Positions 10,765 through 22,939 are shown, numbered from the stretch's first letter. The stretch: 64,000 bases of DNA from Amaurobius ferox (GCA_951213105.1 OX578147.1:123969642-124033641); one strand, 5' to 3'. Notes: generated by a model not told the origin, from the sequence alone. A program made the numbers and translations.

Positions 10765-11508
10765 GGGCCGTTGCTAAAAACTAAATTCAAGAGGGGCTGT
10801 TTTGAAATTTAAGGGGACTCAACAGTCTTGAAGGAGGGGGCTCATTAAAAACACTGTTGCTCGGTAGTATGCCTAAAATAGTTATTATTATATATCTCAA
10901 TCCAGATAAATTATTGACAAGTAATCAATTTATATATTTATAATTGTAAGCTATAAGTTGATTAGAAAAATCCATATAGCTACTATGCATCAACTTAATA
11001 TATAATAATTACAATTGATTTAAATATAGGCATTAACTAGTAGTGAAGCTCTTAATTGAAAATAATTTCAGATGGTAAATACTATTTATTAACACTTCAT
11101 TACTTACTCTTAACTACTTATCGGTTGATTTTCACTCTAATAATGTATAACAATGATTGCGGCAATAATGCGAAAGTATTCTAAATATTATTATCTTAAT
11201 TATTATAAAAATTTAAATATTTTTAAATAATACATGCAAATAAATCAATTATGTGTATTAGATAAAGTAAACAAATTTGAAGTAAGTTATGTGATTGATC
11301 TAAAGTAAACAAATTTAGCTAAAGTATAACTACAAATTTAACTTTAGTAATTTATAAGAAATCTCAAACTAATTTTTATGCAAAATTTGGATGACACGGT
11401 GTATGAAATTTCATATGACTACTAGAAATGTATTTATCAGGGGAGGGGGGGGGGTGAGTATACCTCTTTGGGGGACGCTTAGCCCCCTGTCTGGTTACGG
11501 ACCTAAGA
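10765..11508 (+). mobile_element. Second copy of the hAT element family
   Basis: Aligns end to end with 9574-10316: near the left end AACTAAATTCAAGAGGGGCTG with a break at AAGAGG, then GACTCAACAGTCTTGAAGG; near the right end GAGTATACCTCTTTGGGGGA, CCCCCTGTCTGGTTACGGAC. The terminal CATAGCC motif is eroded to CGTTGC. Flanks TTGCACC and ATGCACC resemble a degraded target duplication. No ORF. Confidence 0.6.
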
Positions 11509-11912
11509 TGCACCCACCATTTCTGATCTTTTATCTACTTGGAAAGATCCTTCGCATAGATTTTTCAAAGACATATTATGACGATATTTCGGGGTATTTT
11601 TAACAATGCATGACTCATTTGAATTTCTTAAAACTAAAATTTTCCTGAAAACTATTTCTTGTGTGAAAATACATTATATCAAATGGCTACTCACTTGACA
11701 TAACCACTCATTTGATGTATTTTTCAATTTTTAGATGTGGCCAGTCAAAGGGGATGCTATTTCTATACAGATTTTTGGGCTTCAGAAGATCATAGAAAAT
11801 TATCAGAGCTCCATCAGGTACCTCTAAAAATAGGTTCCCAAGGATCAAGGAGAAGTACAAGTAAAGAATATACATATACAGTGTTGATAATAAAATTTTG
11901 GACTTTTACGAC

Positions 11913-11993
11913 GACGATAATCGGCCACCCAATTTTTGCTGCTCTATGTCTTCGAATGAGTCGGACGGCCTGGGTTTTCGATGACGATAATCG
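11913..11993 (-). mobile_element. 59-bp insertion, copy B, with 11-bp duplication
   Basis: GACGATAATCG occurs at 11913-11923 and 11983-11993, flanking a 59-bp insert (11924-11982). Its reverse complement starts ATCGAAAACCCAGGCC and contains CCGACTCATTCGAAGACA. It aligns over its whole length with the insert at 26009-26068. Confidence 0.7.
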
Positions 11994-12199
11994 ACTCTCT
12001 TTTATGTGATACCATCCATCGCAGAAAGTATTCCACTAAACTTAGGAAAACGCTACGGTATCTTTAAACTGTTCTGCTATTATGACATTCTGTAGCTATG
12101 TTTACTTGATATTTCGTGTAAAGGTTCAATAAAATAATTGATACATTTGGTGTTTTAAATTATCCCCATCTGTAATATTTTTCTATATTATTAAAAAGT

Positions 12200-12770
12200 A
12201 ACCGACGCCGCCACCGCTGTTTGACGAATATTTCGTTTCTCGAGTTTCTGCTTCGTACCGCAAAAACTAAAACTTATAAAAATATGAAATTAAGTACACT
12301 TGTAGAGAAAGCTTTGAAGAATACGCTGAAATAAATCGCTTTTCGATATATATTGTAGTTTTAAAAATATTTAATGTCAAACACAAAATATTTGAACTGC
12401 GAGTTCGAATCCTGACAGACTAACAATAGCAAGACCACGAATTTTTGCAGGCAGGAACCTATATAGGTAAATTTTTGCAGGCTGGAGCTCTTTTATTTAA
12501 TTTCGATGTAGTTTAAGAGATATTTTACTTTTTATACACTTTTGGAGTGAAATTTTTTCTTTCGTATCGGCCCTCCAGCGATTTCTTTGTTTCGTCCCGC
12601 AAAAACTATAACGTAAAAAATATGAAATTTGGCACATTTATAGAAAAGTAATAGAGTAACACGATGAAATAAACCGTTTACCAATTTAAACTTTAGTTTG
12701 GCTTGAAATAGCTCTGGATCAAGGATCAAAGAAACCAGTTTTTGGATTCCCTGGGGCAAATCCCTGCTCT
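12200..12770. repeat. Imperfect tandem duplication, ~338-bp unit
   Basis: TTCGTACCGCAAAAACTAAA (about 12253) recurs as TTCGTCCCGCAAAAACTATA (about 12591), each followed by a TATGAAATT and GAAATAAA(T/C)CG context. A related segment with ATTTTTGCAGG and GGAGCTC words is at 27110-27260. No coding content. Confidence 0.6.
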
Positions 12771-12810
12771 TACCTCCTGCGGAAAATAGGTGTTAATGGT
12801 GTGCATGAAG

Positions 12811-12912
12811 GCTAAAAGCACAGAATTAGTCTGTGGCTATAATATAATATATTGTGTTAGTCTATATATATTAGTGGCTATATTGTAATATATATTAGTT
12901 TGTGGCTAAAAG
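12811..12912. mobile_element. 86-bp micro element with 8-bp duplication
   Basis: Begins CACAGAATTAGTCTGTG (12819) and ends ATTAGTTTGTG (12904), flanked by perfect direct repeats GCTAAAAG at 12811-12818 and 12905-12912. The interior is a string of TATA-rich partial end copies. Confidence 0.8.
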
Positions 12913-12929
12913 GATCTAGTCTTCATGGT

Positions 12930-12975
12930 GGTGTGGTATGTGTGTGTGTGTGTGGGGGGGGGGGGGGACGTGGGG
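12930..12975. repeat. TG microsatellite fused to poly-G
   Basis: About eight TG units run directly into a run of about 14 G, then ACGTGGGGG. It may have arisen by homopolymer growth from a microsatellite. Confidence 0.7.
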
Positions 12976-13239
12976 GTATAAAATTAAATTTTTGAAAATA
13001 GAATTTTTAGAAGAGAAGGGTGTAAAGTGTTCCCCCGCCTACCGTGTCCCCCACCTCCCCCAACCTTTCAACAAGCTCACAATCGTAGTCTTGTTGGTGA
13101 TAACTGAGTTGCGGGGTCTTTTCATACTCCAAAAGTTTTTCGCAAGCAAATTAAGCGCCACATATTTTTGCACGTAATAAATGTTTCATCATTTATTGTT
13201 GATTGAAAATAATTACAATAGTAATAAGGATATAGGCAT

Positions 13240-13730
13240 ACATTGATATAAAAAAAAATGACGTGGACAACACATGACTTTCACTAAATTTAATTGCACA
13301 AAATAACATGGTTAATTTTTTTGAAATTACACTGAATTCGCAGTTTTAATTCGATTTTCTTTCCCATTTAGGGGGTGGAAATAATTTCAAAGGCAACGTG
13401 GGAAAAATGATAAAGAACTTAAATATCTTGAGATGGGTTCGTCCTAGAGCTTTTTTTTTTGGGGGGGGGGGGGAGTCTTATTCCTTTCTTCGTCAAGCAT
13501 TACGTATAAAGTATTTAATCGGTACATTTGACATCGGTACATCACTACGTATAAAACAAGTATTTAATCGGTACATCATTACGTATAAAACAATAATTTT
13601 ATCAGTACATCTGACATCGGTACATCATTACGTATAAAACAGGTATGTAATTGGTACATTTGATATCGGTACATTATTACGTATAAAACAAGTATTTAAG
13701 CGGTACAGCTGAGTATATGTATCCTTTTAT
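13240..13730 (+). repeat. Dispersed repeat DR3, copy 1, with inner tandem
   Basis: Starts near ATGACGTGGACAACACATGA and includes GAAATTACACTGAATTCGC and AAATATCTTGAGATGGG; it aligns with 24045-24365. The 3' part (13498-13710) is a tandem array of ~48-bp units around TACGTATAAAACAAGTATTT and CATCGGTACATCA. The related copy at 24045 has only one such unit, so the array expanded here. A poly-T/poly-G run (13451-13474) interrupts it. Confidence 0.65.
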
Positions 13731-13801
13731 TTTAGATTTTGGATCTATTTCGCAAAAAAGTCAAATACTATGGGCTCTATTTATTGTTTTATGCTACGAA
13801 G

Positions 13802-14031
13802 CACGGGCGTAGCCATGATATTATTTCGGGGGGGGGGGGGGGGGGGAGCAATTTTTTGGTTGCTTGAAAATAAATTTAAGTTTCTGCACTGAAAATTAAT
13901 TATATGCATTTTTGCTGCCCAGTAGCTGAATATATATATATAAATAATTATTACTTGCAGTTAAATTGGGAAAAATTGATTGTGATTAATCGCAAGAGGG
14001 GGGGGGGGTCCCCCTTCTGCCTACGCCCTTG
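13802..14031 (+). mobile_element. 230-bp hAT MITE
   Basis: TIRs CACGGGCGTAGCCA and the complement of CAAGGGCGTAGGCA; a perfect 8-bp duplication CTACGAAG at 13794-13801 and 14032-14039. G runs of about 18 and 11 lie just inside each end. Non-coding. It shares TIR type and target preference with 9574-10316. Confidence 0.85.
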
Positions 14032-14039
14032 CTACGAAG

Positions 14040-15785
14040 TGTTGTGTATTATAATGTGACATTGTTGTTCATTATTGACTATCCTGACCCATCCCGTTAA
14101 ATCTGTTAGACTGGAAGTTGAAAAATAATAAAAATTGTCTTGTCGGTTGACGACATAGACTTAAAAATACTGACCAAAACAGGGTCTTTGACACAGGGAC
14201 CCCCAATATATGCGCCATTATCTTGGTAGGCTTAAAAGATGGTTTTGTCTACGGTTGGAGACTGATGAGGGGGAGCGGGTGTGGAGGGGGTTAAGCATTT
14301 AAAGTATAAAGAAGGGATCTTAAAACTGGCACAGGTGTGTCTGAGACTTTTGTTGTCTACGATTTGCCAAAAGGAGTTTATTTGGTGAGAATTAAGTTTA
14401 GGTAAGTGACAGGGGATTAGATGAGTGACAAAGGATTAGTATCTCCCTGAGTGAGTGAGAAATTTTTATGCATTGTATCCGTACTTGGGTGTTTTGTTGC
14501 TCTTTTTAAATAACTTCGTATAGAGTATTCCACATCACCACGTGGCCTCAGCCCTAGCAACAGCATAGCAACTGGAAATGTAATAGACAGTTAAGACTTA
14601 ATCTTTGTGTTGACATGCATTTTGCAGTGGCAAAGCGTTATTAAAATAAAATTTCCATCATAAATGGCATTGATCCATATATTTTAGATTTCAAAAAGTG
14701 ATTAACATCTACTTGAGCTACATTATTGCCGATTAAAAATATACTTACGTTGAATATGGTTTAGAAACATTTCAAATATAATACTTTATGAATAAATAAG
14801 TTACTTTACATTAATAGTAAAGAATAAACTTACATGTTATAACATGTTTATCACAAATTGAATTTTCAAGGATATGAGAACTTCAATTTTGAAGGTGTCA
14901 ATATTATCAAATCATTCCTAAAATCCTTTTTTCACGTCTTTCCGATTTTAATTTAATATTATTCGATTTTCCTGTTTTGGGAATACAGGGAATTCTAAAA
15001 TAAAAAACAATATCTATCACCTAATCTATCATATCCCAAACAGCACGAAAGTTTGGCATATTTATATCCTTCAAATCTCATGCTTTTCTTACAAAATCAA
15101 ATGGATCAGGTTAAAGAATGATAACTCGGTGTTCTACAAATTCTTTTGAAGCAGGCGATAAAGAAGTGTGACGTCATATTGGAAAACTCTATTGCTTATA
15201 CTAGGGCCATAAACTGTTTCTGGGGTTCTGAAAATGCTAAAGTGCTGCTTGTTGAAGGCGTGTAGCCATCTAGCGTACTATATAATAAACCAATTTGCAA
15301 ATCTCTTTGATTGTAAAACGCAGCAAAACTAGGAATGGCATATTTCATGAAATCATTTATATCAAAACATAGAGTAATAAAACATAGACACTAACATTTA
15401 CAAAATACTACTTATAATAAATAAGACTACTTACAATAAGACTACTTTTATAATAAATAGGACTAATTGCAAAATATTGAGTGGAGGGAAGAAAAGGTGA
15501 ATATGATTTTGCGTACCATATACCCCATACCACAAATATTACTATTTTAATGTCGTTATATGGCTTTCATAGGGCTATTTTTTCTACTATTTATGTTATT
15601 CCAAAGCTTCAGTACTCAAAGTAATTGCATTTTTTGTGTTTGATATATAAACTTAATTGCAAATTTTTGCAAATGAGCATTTTTGATATTTAGTAACAAA
15701 TAAGTGGGAAAGTTAAAAGCATTTTCTTGCTGCTATTGCAGACAGAGCCACTTATGAACAGTATTTGATGAATCCTGTCCAATTT
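14040..15785. other. Long gene-free stretch
   Basis: No supported gene. Some intervals (14200-14500) are less AT-rich and contain a TTAGGTAAGTGAC donor-like word and a short repeat (GTGACAGGGGATTAG and GTGACAAAGGATTAG, 14405-14445). There is no open frame above background and no TE ends recognised. Confidence 0.4.
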
Positions 15786-16009
15786 ATTGTAGATTTATTA
15801 TAGAGAATTTTATATTTATTCTTTATAAATTTTGTATTTATTTTTTATAAATTATATATTTATTTTTTATAAATTTTATATTTATTCTTTATAAATTTTA
15901 TATTTATTCTTTATAAATTTTATATTTATTCTTTTATATTTACTAGCCGATTTTTAATTTATATTTACTAGCCTTTTATATTTACTAGCCGATTTTTAAA
16001 TTTTATATT
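15786..16009. repeat. Tandem 22-24-bp AT repeat and truncated element starts
   Basis: Units of TTTATAAATTTTATATTTAT with TTC recur about six times (15800-15950). They are followed by three short stubs TATTTACTAGCC, which are truncated beginnings of the repeat that starts at 16010. The same 22-24-bp unit reappears at 19409-19442, so the array below sits inside this microsatellite. Confidence 0.7.
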
Positions 16010-17643
16010 TACTAGCCGAATACCCGTTGAAAATCAACGGTCTCGCAATAAGCAACCCCCTGAATAATGTAAATTTTTGAATAATTCGTGTTTCACATAT
16101 TTTCGGCAAATCGAATATTTTAGTGTGCAGAACCTCCTAAAGAAGAAAATATTGGAAAATTTAAATTGCGCACGTCGTCCTTTCGAATTATCTACCAGTA
16201 CACCAAATTAAAGTCTATCTCATCCCGAAGCATACTATTTTATCATCTCCCATTCCGAACGTTTTTCTTTGGAGCACCCCCATAAATGAATATTTTTAAA
16301 AAACTCTGTTCGTGTTGTATTTTTTATCAGTTGATTGGTCCATATACCAAATATCAAGCCTCTATCACATTTAAAAGCAAGAGTGTCTCATTTATTCCGA
16401 AAATCGAACATCTCGACACTCCCAAAGTAACAAATATTGGAAATCTGAAATTTGCACACTTTCTTCCTTTCAAACAATCTACCAGTACACCAAAGTTGAT
16501 GTCTCTATCCTATTGTGGAGCAAGTTTTTCTATCACTTCAAATTTCGAAAGTTTTTACGTTTTTCTGTGTTGCACCCCCTTAAATGATCATTTTTGAAAA
16601 TCCGTAATAATCTTAGGGGTTTTTTTTATCAAATGATTAGCCCATATACTAAATTCCAAGCTTCAATCTCACTCTAAAGGAGGCGTTTTTCAGTTGTTCG
16701 TGAAATCGAACATTTTAGTGTGCGGAACCCCCTACAATAGCAAATGTTTGAAATCTGAAATTGCACACTTTCTTCCTTTCAAACTATCTACCAGTATACC
16801 AAATTTGAAGTCTCTAACTCATCGCGAAGTATACTCTTTCTATCATTTCACCCTTCGAATGTTTTTCTATAGAGTACCCACCCCCCTTAAATATATATTT
16901 TTGAAAAACTCCATTCTCCTTGAGTTTTCTCTCCAATGAATCGCCCATATACCAAATATCAAGCCCCTATCACGTTCCAAAAGGGATATTTCTACTTCAT
17001 TCCGAAAATCGAATAATTTTGTGTGCAACACCCCCAAAAGTATAGAATATTGGAAAACTGAAATTGTACACTTTCTTCCTTCCAAACTATCTACCCGTAC
17101 ACTAAATTTTAAATCTCTATCTCATCCCGAAGTATGCTTTCTTATCAATTCACCTTTCGAACGTTTTCCTCTAGAGCACCCCCTTAAACGAAAGTTTTTG
17201 AAAAACTATATTTGTCTTGGGGTTTTTTATCAAATGATTAGTCCATATACCAAATTTCAATCCTGTATCAAATTTTAAATTAGCCGTTTCTCATTTATTC
17301 GGTACATCGAACATTTTAGTGTGCGGCACCCCCTTCAGTATAGAAAATATTGGAAATCTGAAATTGCACACTTTCTTCCTTTCGAATGATTTACCTATAC
17401 ACCAAATTTGAAATCTCTATCTCATCGCAAAGTATGCTTTCCCTTCATTTCACTTTTCGAACGTTTTGGTGTAGGGCACCCCCTCTATAGAACGTTTTCG
17501 AAAAATTCGATTTTTCCAGGGGTTTTTATCGAACGACCGAGCCGTGTACCAAATTGCAAGTCTCTATCTATTCGGGAAGTGCCTAAAAAAGGCGTGACAG
17601 ACAGACAGACAGACAGACAGACGGACACTTGGCAATTAGTATA
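16010..17643 (+). repeat. TACTAGCC element, copy 1, with ~300-bp units
   Basis: Begins TACTAGCCGAATACCCGTTG and ends after a CAGA tandem (about 17598-17622) and CACTTGGCAATTAGTATA. The interior consists of ~300-bp units: CATATACC occurs at about 16341, 16643, 16946 and 17244. Each unit is a diverged dimer of an ACACCAAATTTGAAGTCTCT half and an ATACCAAATATCAAGCC half, each followed by TCGAAC...GTGTG...GCACCCCCT. Open frames here (16286-16597, 16694-16939, 17021-17278, 17408-17773) are repeat-driven; they resemble one another only because the DNA repeats. Confidence 0.75.
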
Positions 17644-19408
17644 TACTAGCCGAATACCCGTTGAAAATCAACGGTCTTGCAATAAGCAACCCCTGAATAA
17701 TGTACATTTTTTAATAATTCGCGTTTCACATTTATTCTACAAATCGAATATTTTGGTGTGCAGAACCCCCTAAAGAAGAAAATATTGGGAAACTAAATTT
17801 CCGCATTTCTTCCTTTCGAATTATTTACCCGTACGCCACATTAAAGTCTATTTCATCCCGAGGTACCCCTATATTAGTATTTCTCCTTTGAAACTTTTTT
17901 CTGTGAAGCACACCCATAAATGAACATTTTTGAAAAACTATCTTTGTCTTAGGTTTTTTATCAGATGATTGGCCCATATACCGAATATCAAGCCTCTATC
18001 ACATTTAAAAAGAAACTTGCCTCATTTATTCGAAAAATCGAACATATTAGTGTGCAGCACCCCTTAATGTAGCAAATATTGGAAATCTGAAATTTCACGC
18101 TTTCTTCCTTTCAAACTATCTACCCGTACACCAAATTTGAAGTCTCTATCCTATCGAGAGCATGTTTTTTCTATCACTTCACCTTTCGAACGTTTTTCTG
18201 TGTAACACCCCGATAATGAACATTTTTGTCCAACTGTATTCATGTTTGGTTTTCTTGTCAAATGGTTAGCCCATATACTAAATTTCAAGCTTCTTTCACA
18301 TTGTAAAGGAGGTGTTTTTCATTTGTTCGACAAATCGAACATTTTAGTGATCGGCGCCCCCTACAATAGCAAATGTTGGAAGACTGAAATTGCACACTTT
18401 CTTCTTTTCCAACTTTTTACCGGTACACCAAATTTGAAGTCTCTATCTCATCGTGAAGCATGCTTTTCTAGCATTTCATCTTTCGAATGCTTTTGTGTGG
18501 AGTACCCACCCCCCTTAACTATACATTTTTTAAAATCTCCATTCTTTTTGTGATTTCTAAGAGATGATTCGCCCATATACCAAATATAAAGCCTCTACAC
18601 GTTTTTGAAGGAGCGTTTCTCCTTTATTCCGAAAATCGAATATTTTTGTGTGCGGCACCCCCTAAAGTAGAAAATATTGGTAAACTGAAATTGTACACTT
18701 TCTTCCTTTCAAACTATCTACCCTTACACCAAATTTGATATCTCTATCTCATTCCAAAGCATGGTTTTCTTATCAATTGACTTTTCGAACGTTTTACTCT
18801 GGAGCACCCCCTTAACCGAACATTTTAGAAAAACTGTATTCGTCTTGGGTGTTTTCGTCAAATTATTAGCCCATATACCAAATTTTAAGCCTCTATCAAA
18901 TTTTAAAGGCGCCTTTTCTTATTTATTCGGTAAATCGAACGTTTTGGTGTGCGACACCCCCTTAAGTAGAAAATATTGGAAATCTGAAATTGCACATTTT
19001 CTTCCTTTCGAACGATTTACCCATACACCGAATTTGAAGTCTCTATCTCTTCGCAAAGCATGCTTTCCTATCATTTCACTTTTCGAACGTTTTGGTGTGC
19101 GGCACCCCCTTAAGTAGAAAATATTGAAAATCTGAAATTGCTCATTTTCTTCCTTTTGAACGGTTTACCCATACACCGAATTTAAAGTCTCTATCTCATC
19201 GCAAAGTATACTTTACCATCTTATCACTTTTCGAACGTTTTGGTGTGGGGCACATCCTCTATAGAACGTTTTCGGAAAATTCGATTTTTCTAGGGGGTTT
19301 TATCGAACGACCGACGTGTACCAAATTGCAAGTCTCTATCTATTCAGGAAATGCCTGAAAAAAGCGTGACAGACAGACAGACAGACGGACACTTGGCAAT
19401 TAGTATTT
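17644..19408 (+). repeat. TACTAGCC element, copy 2, head-to-tail
   Basis: A second complete copy follows the first directly, with the same start and the same GACAGACAGACAGACGGACA end at about 19368-19393. Its unit marks CATATA lie at about 17975, 18272, 18574 and 18872. It is about 130 bp longer than copy 1, through a partial extra half-unit near 19030-19230. No conserved ORF. Confidence 0.75.
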
Positions 19409-19442
19409 ATAGATAGATTCTTTATAAATTTTATATTTATTC

Positions 19443-19751
19443 ATAATCACAGTAGATGTGTGCTAATGCTTAAAATAGAATAGCTTAAAACAGCTATATT
19501 TATTCAAAAGGATATAATGTTTAAAATAGTCTTCTCTGTACTTTCACCATTCGTCGTACTTCTTTATATTTTTTAACTTTATACTACTTCATACTTCTTT
19601 ATATCTTTATCTCTTTCAAAATTGTATTTTTCTTTCATATGTAACAAATTCTAAATATACTGTCCGTAAGATCAACTAAATTAACCCTTCAAACCAATCT
19701 TTGGTTAGCTTCGTTATTCTTCCAAGAACAAAAACAGAAAAAGAAAGCAAG
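19443..19751. other. Gene-free AT-rich spacer
   Basis: Nothing recognised beyond simple AT-rich sequence and short repeats of ACTTCTTTATAT type. Confidence 0.4.
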
Positions 19752-21040
19752 AAAGATCAATCATGCATAAAGCATTGATTATGAAACACTTTCCAACTTT
19801 AATGTAATTTCATATAAACATCTCTAAAATGCGATACATTCCTCAATAATATTTTTTAAATTATCACACTACTACACTAATTTATTATATTTGAAAACTT
19901 AAAACTTTATCGAAAGAATGAACTTCACTCAAATGACGGCATTGAAATATAAATTGCCTGGTTTAAACATCTCTAAAATGCGATACATTCCTCGGTAATA
20001 TTTTTAAAATTATCATAATACAACAATAATTTATTATATTTGAAAACTTAAACGAAAACAATTGCACTTGATTCAAATGACGTCATCGGAATCGCTTCTA
20101 TATAAAAACAGCATTTCATTCATCAACATTTTTCCATTTCTTTCATTCATCAAAGTACTGTAATTTATTTTATTTAAAAACTTAAAACCTTGGAGGTACA
20201 AGTAATTTAACTCTATGCTTAAAACTTTATTGAAAAAATCCTCTGGTTTTCTGTGTAAAATCAATAAATGTTTCATTCATATCAGCTATATTTCAGACTC
20301 CATGAGCTACACAATTTTGCATTAAAGAAATACAGTAATTCTTATGCAACTCATTTTACATCTTTTGGTATTTACATTCTCCATAAGTTAAAATTAGGCT
20401 TCGTTGTAGAAATAATCAAAGTTGGATGCTTATTTAAACTCAAATATATTGTAATTACGTTATTTCAGTAGTAGATGCACAGAATTTAAGCAAAAAATAA
20501 AGCGGTTTTAGGACGGATGCAACACTGAATATGAATTAAAAAGAAGAAAAATCACAATTTTCACACAAGATGGATGCCATATTTTATTTTGAAGTAGGTA
20601 GGTCATTTGATCTCTTCATATAATGGTCACGTGATCTCTTCATATAAAGGGTTAAATTATTATTTTAATTTTTATTTAGAAAACTACTGAATATATTTTT
20701 CTGAATTTTTTTAATATATATATATATATTTCATGGGATAATTTGAATATTTCCTTAAATTTTCGAAGCAATTTGTGAATTTTAAATTCGCTTAAAAAAT
20801 GTTTGAAGAATTAGGTCCCATAGGGTTCAAATGTATTTCATTTTTTTAAACAATCAATCCAAAATTAATTGGGTTCAATCCAAGACTAATTGGGTGATAT
20901 TATTCATTTACATTCCCATAGGTCCCGCAGACCGTCTGAACAACATACTAAAATTTCATTTTGATAAAGTCATTTTTACGACAGTTATCGTGCTAACGGA
21001 CAGACAGGCAGAATGAACAAAGTCATGAACACTTTTTAAC
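19752..21040 (+). repeat. Dispersed repeat DR2, copy 2
   Basis: Fuller copy of the repeat seen at 4909-4990 plus 6415-7115. It includes a local tandem duplication of ~165 bp (TCTCTAAAATGCGATACATT at about 19820 and 19970). The 3' end carries ACGGACAGACAGGCAGAATG. A 40-bp duplication of ATGAACA and TTTTTAACTATGTTGTAAAG follows (21024-21102). Several short frames (20073-20276, 20268-20471, 20831-21016) are not conserved with copy 1. Confidence 0.7.
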
Positions 21041-21229
21041 TATGTTGTAAAGTGTTAAAAAGACATGAACATTTTTTAACTATGTTGTAAAGTGCTAAAA
21101 AGCGAATTTTGGAGGGAAAAGCAAAAAGAGGAATTCCGCCGAAAAGCGGAAGAATCTCATGCCTGCGTCTAGCATAGTTATATAATTGATTTTTTTTATT
21201 GTCAGCTGACTTCTTGTTATATACACACC

Positions 21230-21871
21230 TCTTCCTGACATTTTGTACCTTTTAATAGTGATAGGACCTTTTAGTAGTGATAGGACATTTCATTCAACAT
21301 GTTAACTAAATTTTGCATAAAAGATTTCTGAGATTTTTTTTTTTATAAATCACTCTGTTTTAAAGATCTTTTTGATTTATCTGAATTTGTGATTATACTG
21401 ATGATTAATTTATTTACATATTTAATTCAAAAATATTTAAAAATTAAGCGAATACTATTTGGATACTTTTGTGTTATTGCGGGTTTCGCTATATTATGCA
21501 TTATAGAGTAAAAATCAACTGATTAGTTAAGGGTTTATATTAAGCGTTAATTTACATTAACTTTCAGCAATTTTCTTTTATTAGTTAACAGCTTTGTTAC
21601 TAGTTAATGCTTATAATAATATCAATTGTAATTTTTATATATTAATATTGATGTGTAGTAGCTATGGATTTTTCTAATCAACTCAGCTTACAAATGTAAG
21701 AATGCAATTATTTGACAATAGTTTATATGGATTGGAATATATAGTAGCAACTGTTATGGTTAATAAATTCTAATGATTAAATGTGTTTTTGGTGAGCCCC
21801 TCCTTGAAGATTGTTGAGTCCCCTTGAATTTTCCTCCAGCCCCTTTTGAATATCGTGTCTTTCTACTGTCC
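21230..21871 (-). mobile_element. Third copy of the hAT element family, reversed
   Basis: Reverse-complement relative of 10765-11508: GGTGAGCCCCTCCTTGAAG, TGTTGAGTCCCCTTGAA, CTCCAGCCCCTTTTGAAT, ending TACTGTCCTG at about 21871. The opposite end is not intact. Its proximal part was captured in the 420-bp triplication. Confidence 0.6.
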
Positions 21872-22931
21872 TGGATTTGTTATTGTCTTTTCTGAAGACA
21901 CGGAGACGGGCACGACTTCGGTCTCTCTCTCCCTCCCCCCTCCCCGAAATACATATCGATGTAAATCACATCCTATTATGAAATTCCATTTTTAATGATC
22001 TTTTTCTCTTCGCTAAAAGTTAAAAAGACGGATTTTATCCTCACCTGAACACTTCTCCAACTTATGTTCTTGAGTCGAAAAATATCGAATATTCTAATCA
22101 ACTCAGCTTACAAATGTAAGAATTCAATTATTTGACAATAGTTTATATGGATTGGAATATATAGTAGCAACTGTTATGGTTAATAAATTCTAATGATTAA
22201 ATGTGTTTTTGGTGAGCCCCTCCTTGAAGATTGTTGAGTCCCCTTGAATTTTCCTCCAGCCCCTTTTGAATATCGTGTCTTTCTACTGTCCTGGATTTGT
22301 TATTGTCTTTTCTGAAGACACGGAGACGGGCACGACTTCGGTCTCTCTCTCCCTCCCCCCTCCCCGAAATACATATCGATGTAAATCACATCCTATTATG
22401 AAATTCCATTTTTAATGATCTTTTTCTCTTCGCTAAAAGTTAAAAAGACGGATTTTATCCTCACCTGAACACTTCTCCAACTTATGTTCTTGAGTCGAAA
22501 AATATCGAATATTCTAATCAACTCAGCTTACAAATGTAAGAATTCAGTTATTTGACAATAGTTTATATGGATTGGAATATATAGTAGTAACTGTTATGGT
22601 TAATAAATTCTAATGATTAAATGTGTTTTTGGTGAGCCCCTCCTTGAAGATTGTTGAGTCCCCTTGAATTTCCCTCCAGCCCCTTTTGAATATCGTGTCT
22701 TTCTACTGTCCTGGATTTGTTATTGTCTTTTCTGAAGACACGGAGACGGGCACAACTTCGGTCTCTCTCTCCCTCCCCCCTCCCCGAAATACATATCGAT
22801 GTAAATCACATCCTATTATGAAATTCCATTTTTAATGATCTTTTTCTCTTCGCTAGAAGTTAAAAAGACGGATTTTATCCTCACCTGAACACTTCTCCAA
22901 CTTATGTTCTTGAGTCGAAAAATATCGAGAT
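21673..22931 (+). repeat. Three nearly identical 420-bp tandem units
   Basis: Units start at 21673, 22093 and 22513 (period exactly 420 bp, keyed on TCTAATCAACTCAGCTTAC). Only about five substitutions are visible between copies (for example GAATGCAATT versus GAATTCAGTT, CACGACTT versus CACAACTT). Each unit holds the end of the reversed hAT element plus ~220 bp of flanking sequence containing CACGGAGACGGGCACGACTT and a CT-rich tract. The similarity implies a very recent duplication or a copy-number artefact of assembly. Confidence 0.95.
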
Positions 22932-22939
22932 ACGCCCCC

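Noticed and set aside
11737..12009. 90-codon frame preceded by a TTTTTAG acceptor-like site
   Set aside because: It starts at GTG, and 59 bases within it are a mobile insertion that also occurs elsewhere. No recognisable domain.
12398..12420. GAGTTCGAATCCTG, resembling a tRNA or SINE B-box
   Set aside because: No A-box at the right distance, no acceptor stem and no cloverleaf.
16286..19117. Series of similar plus-strand ORFs (81-121 codons)
   Set aside because: Their similarity follows from the ~300-bp DNA repeat; frames break in every unit, so they are not a protein family.
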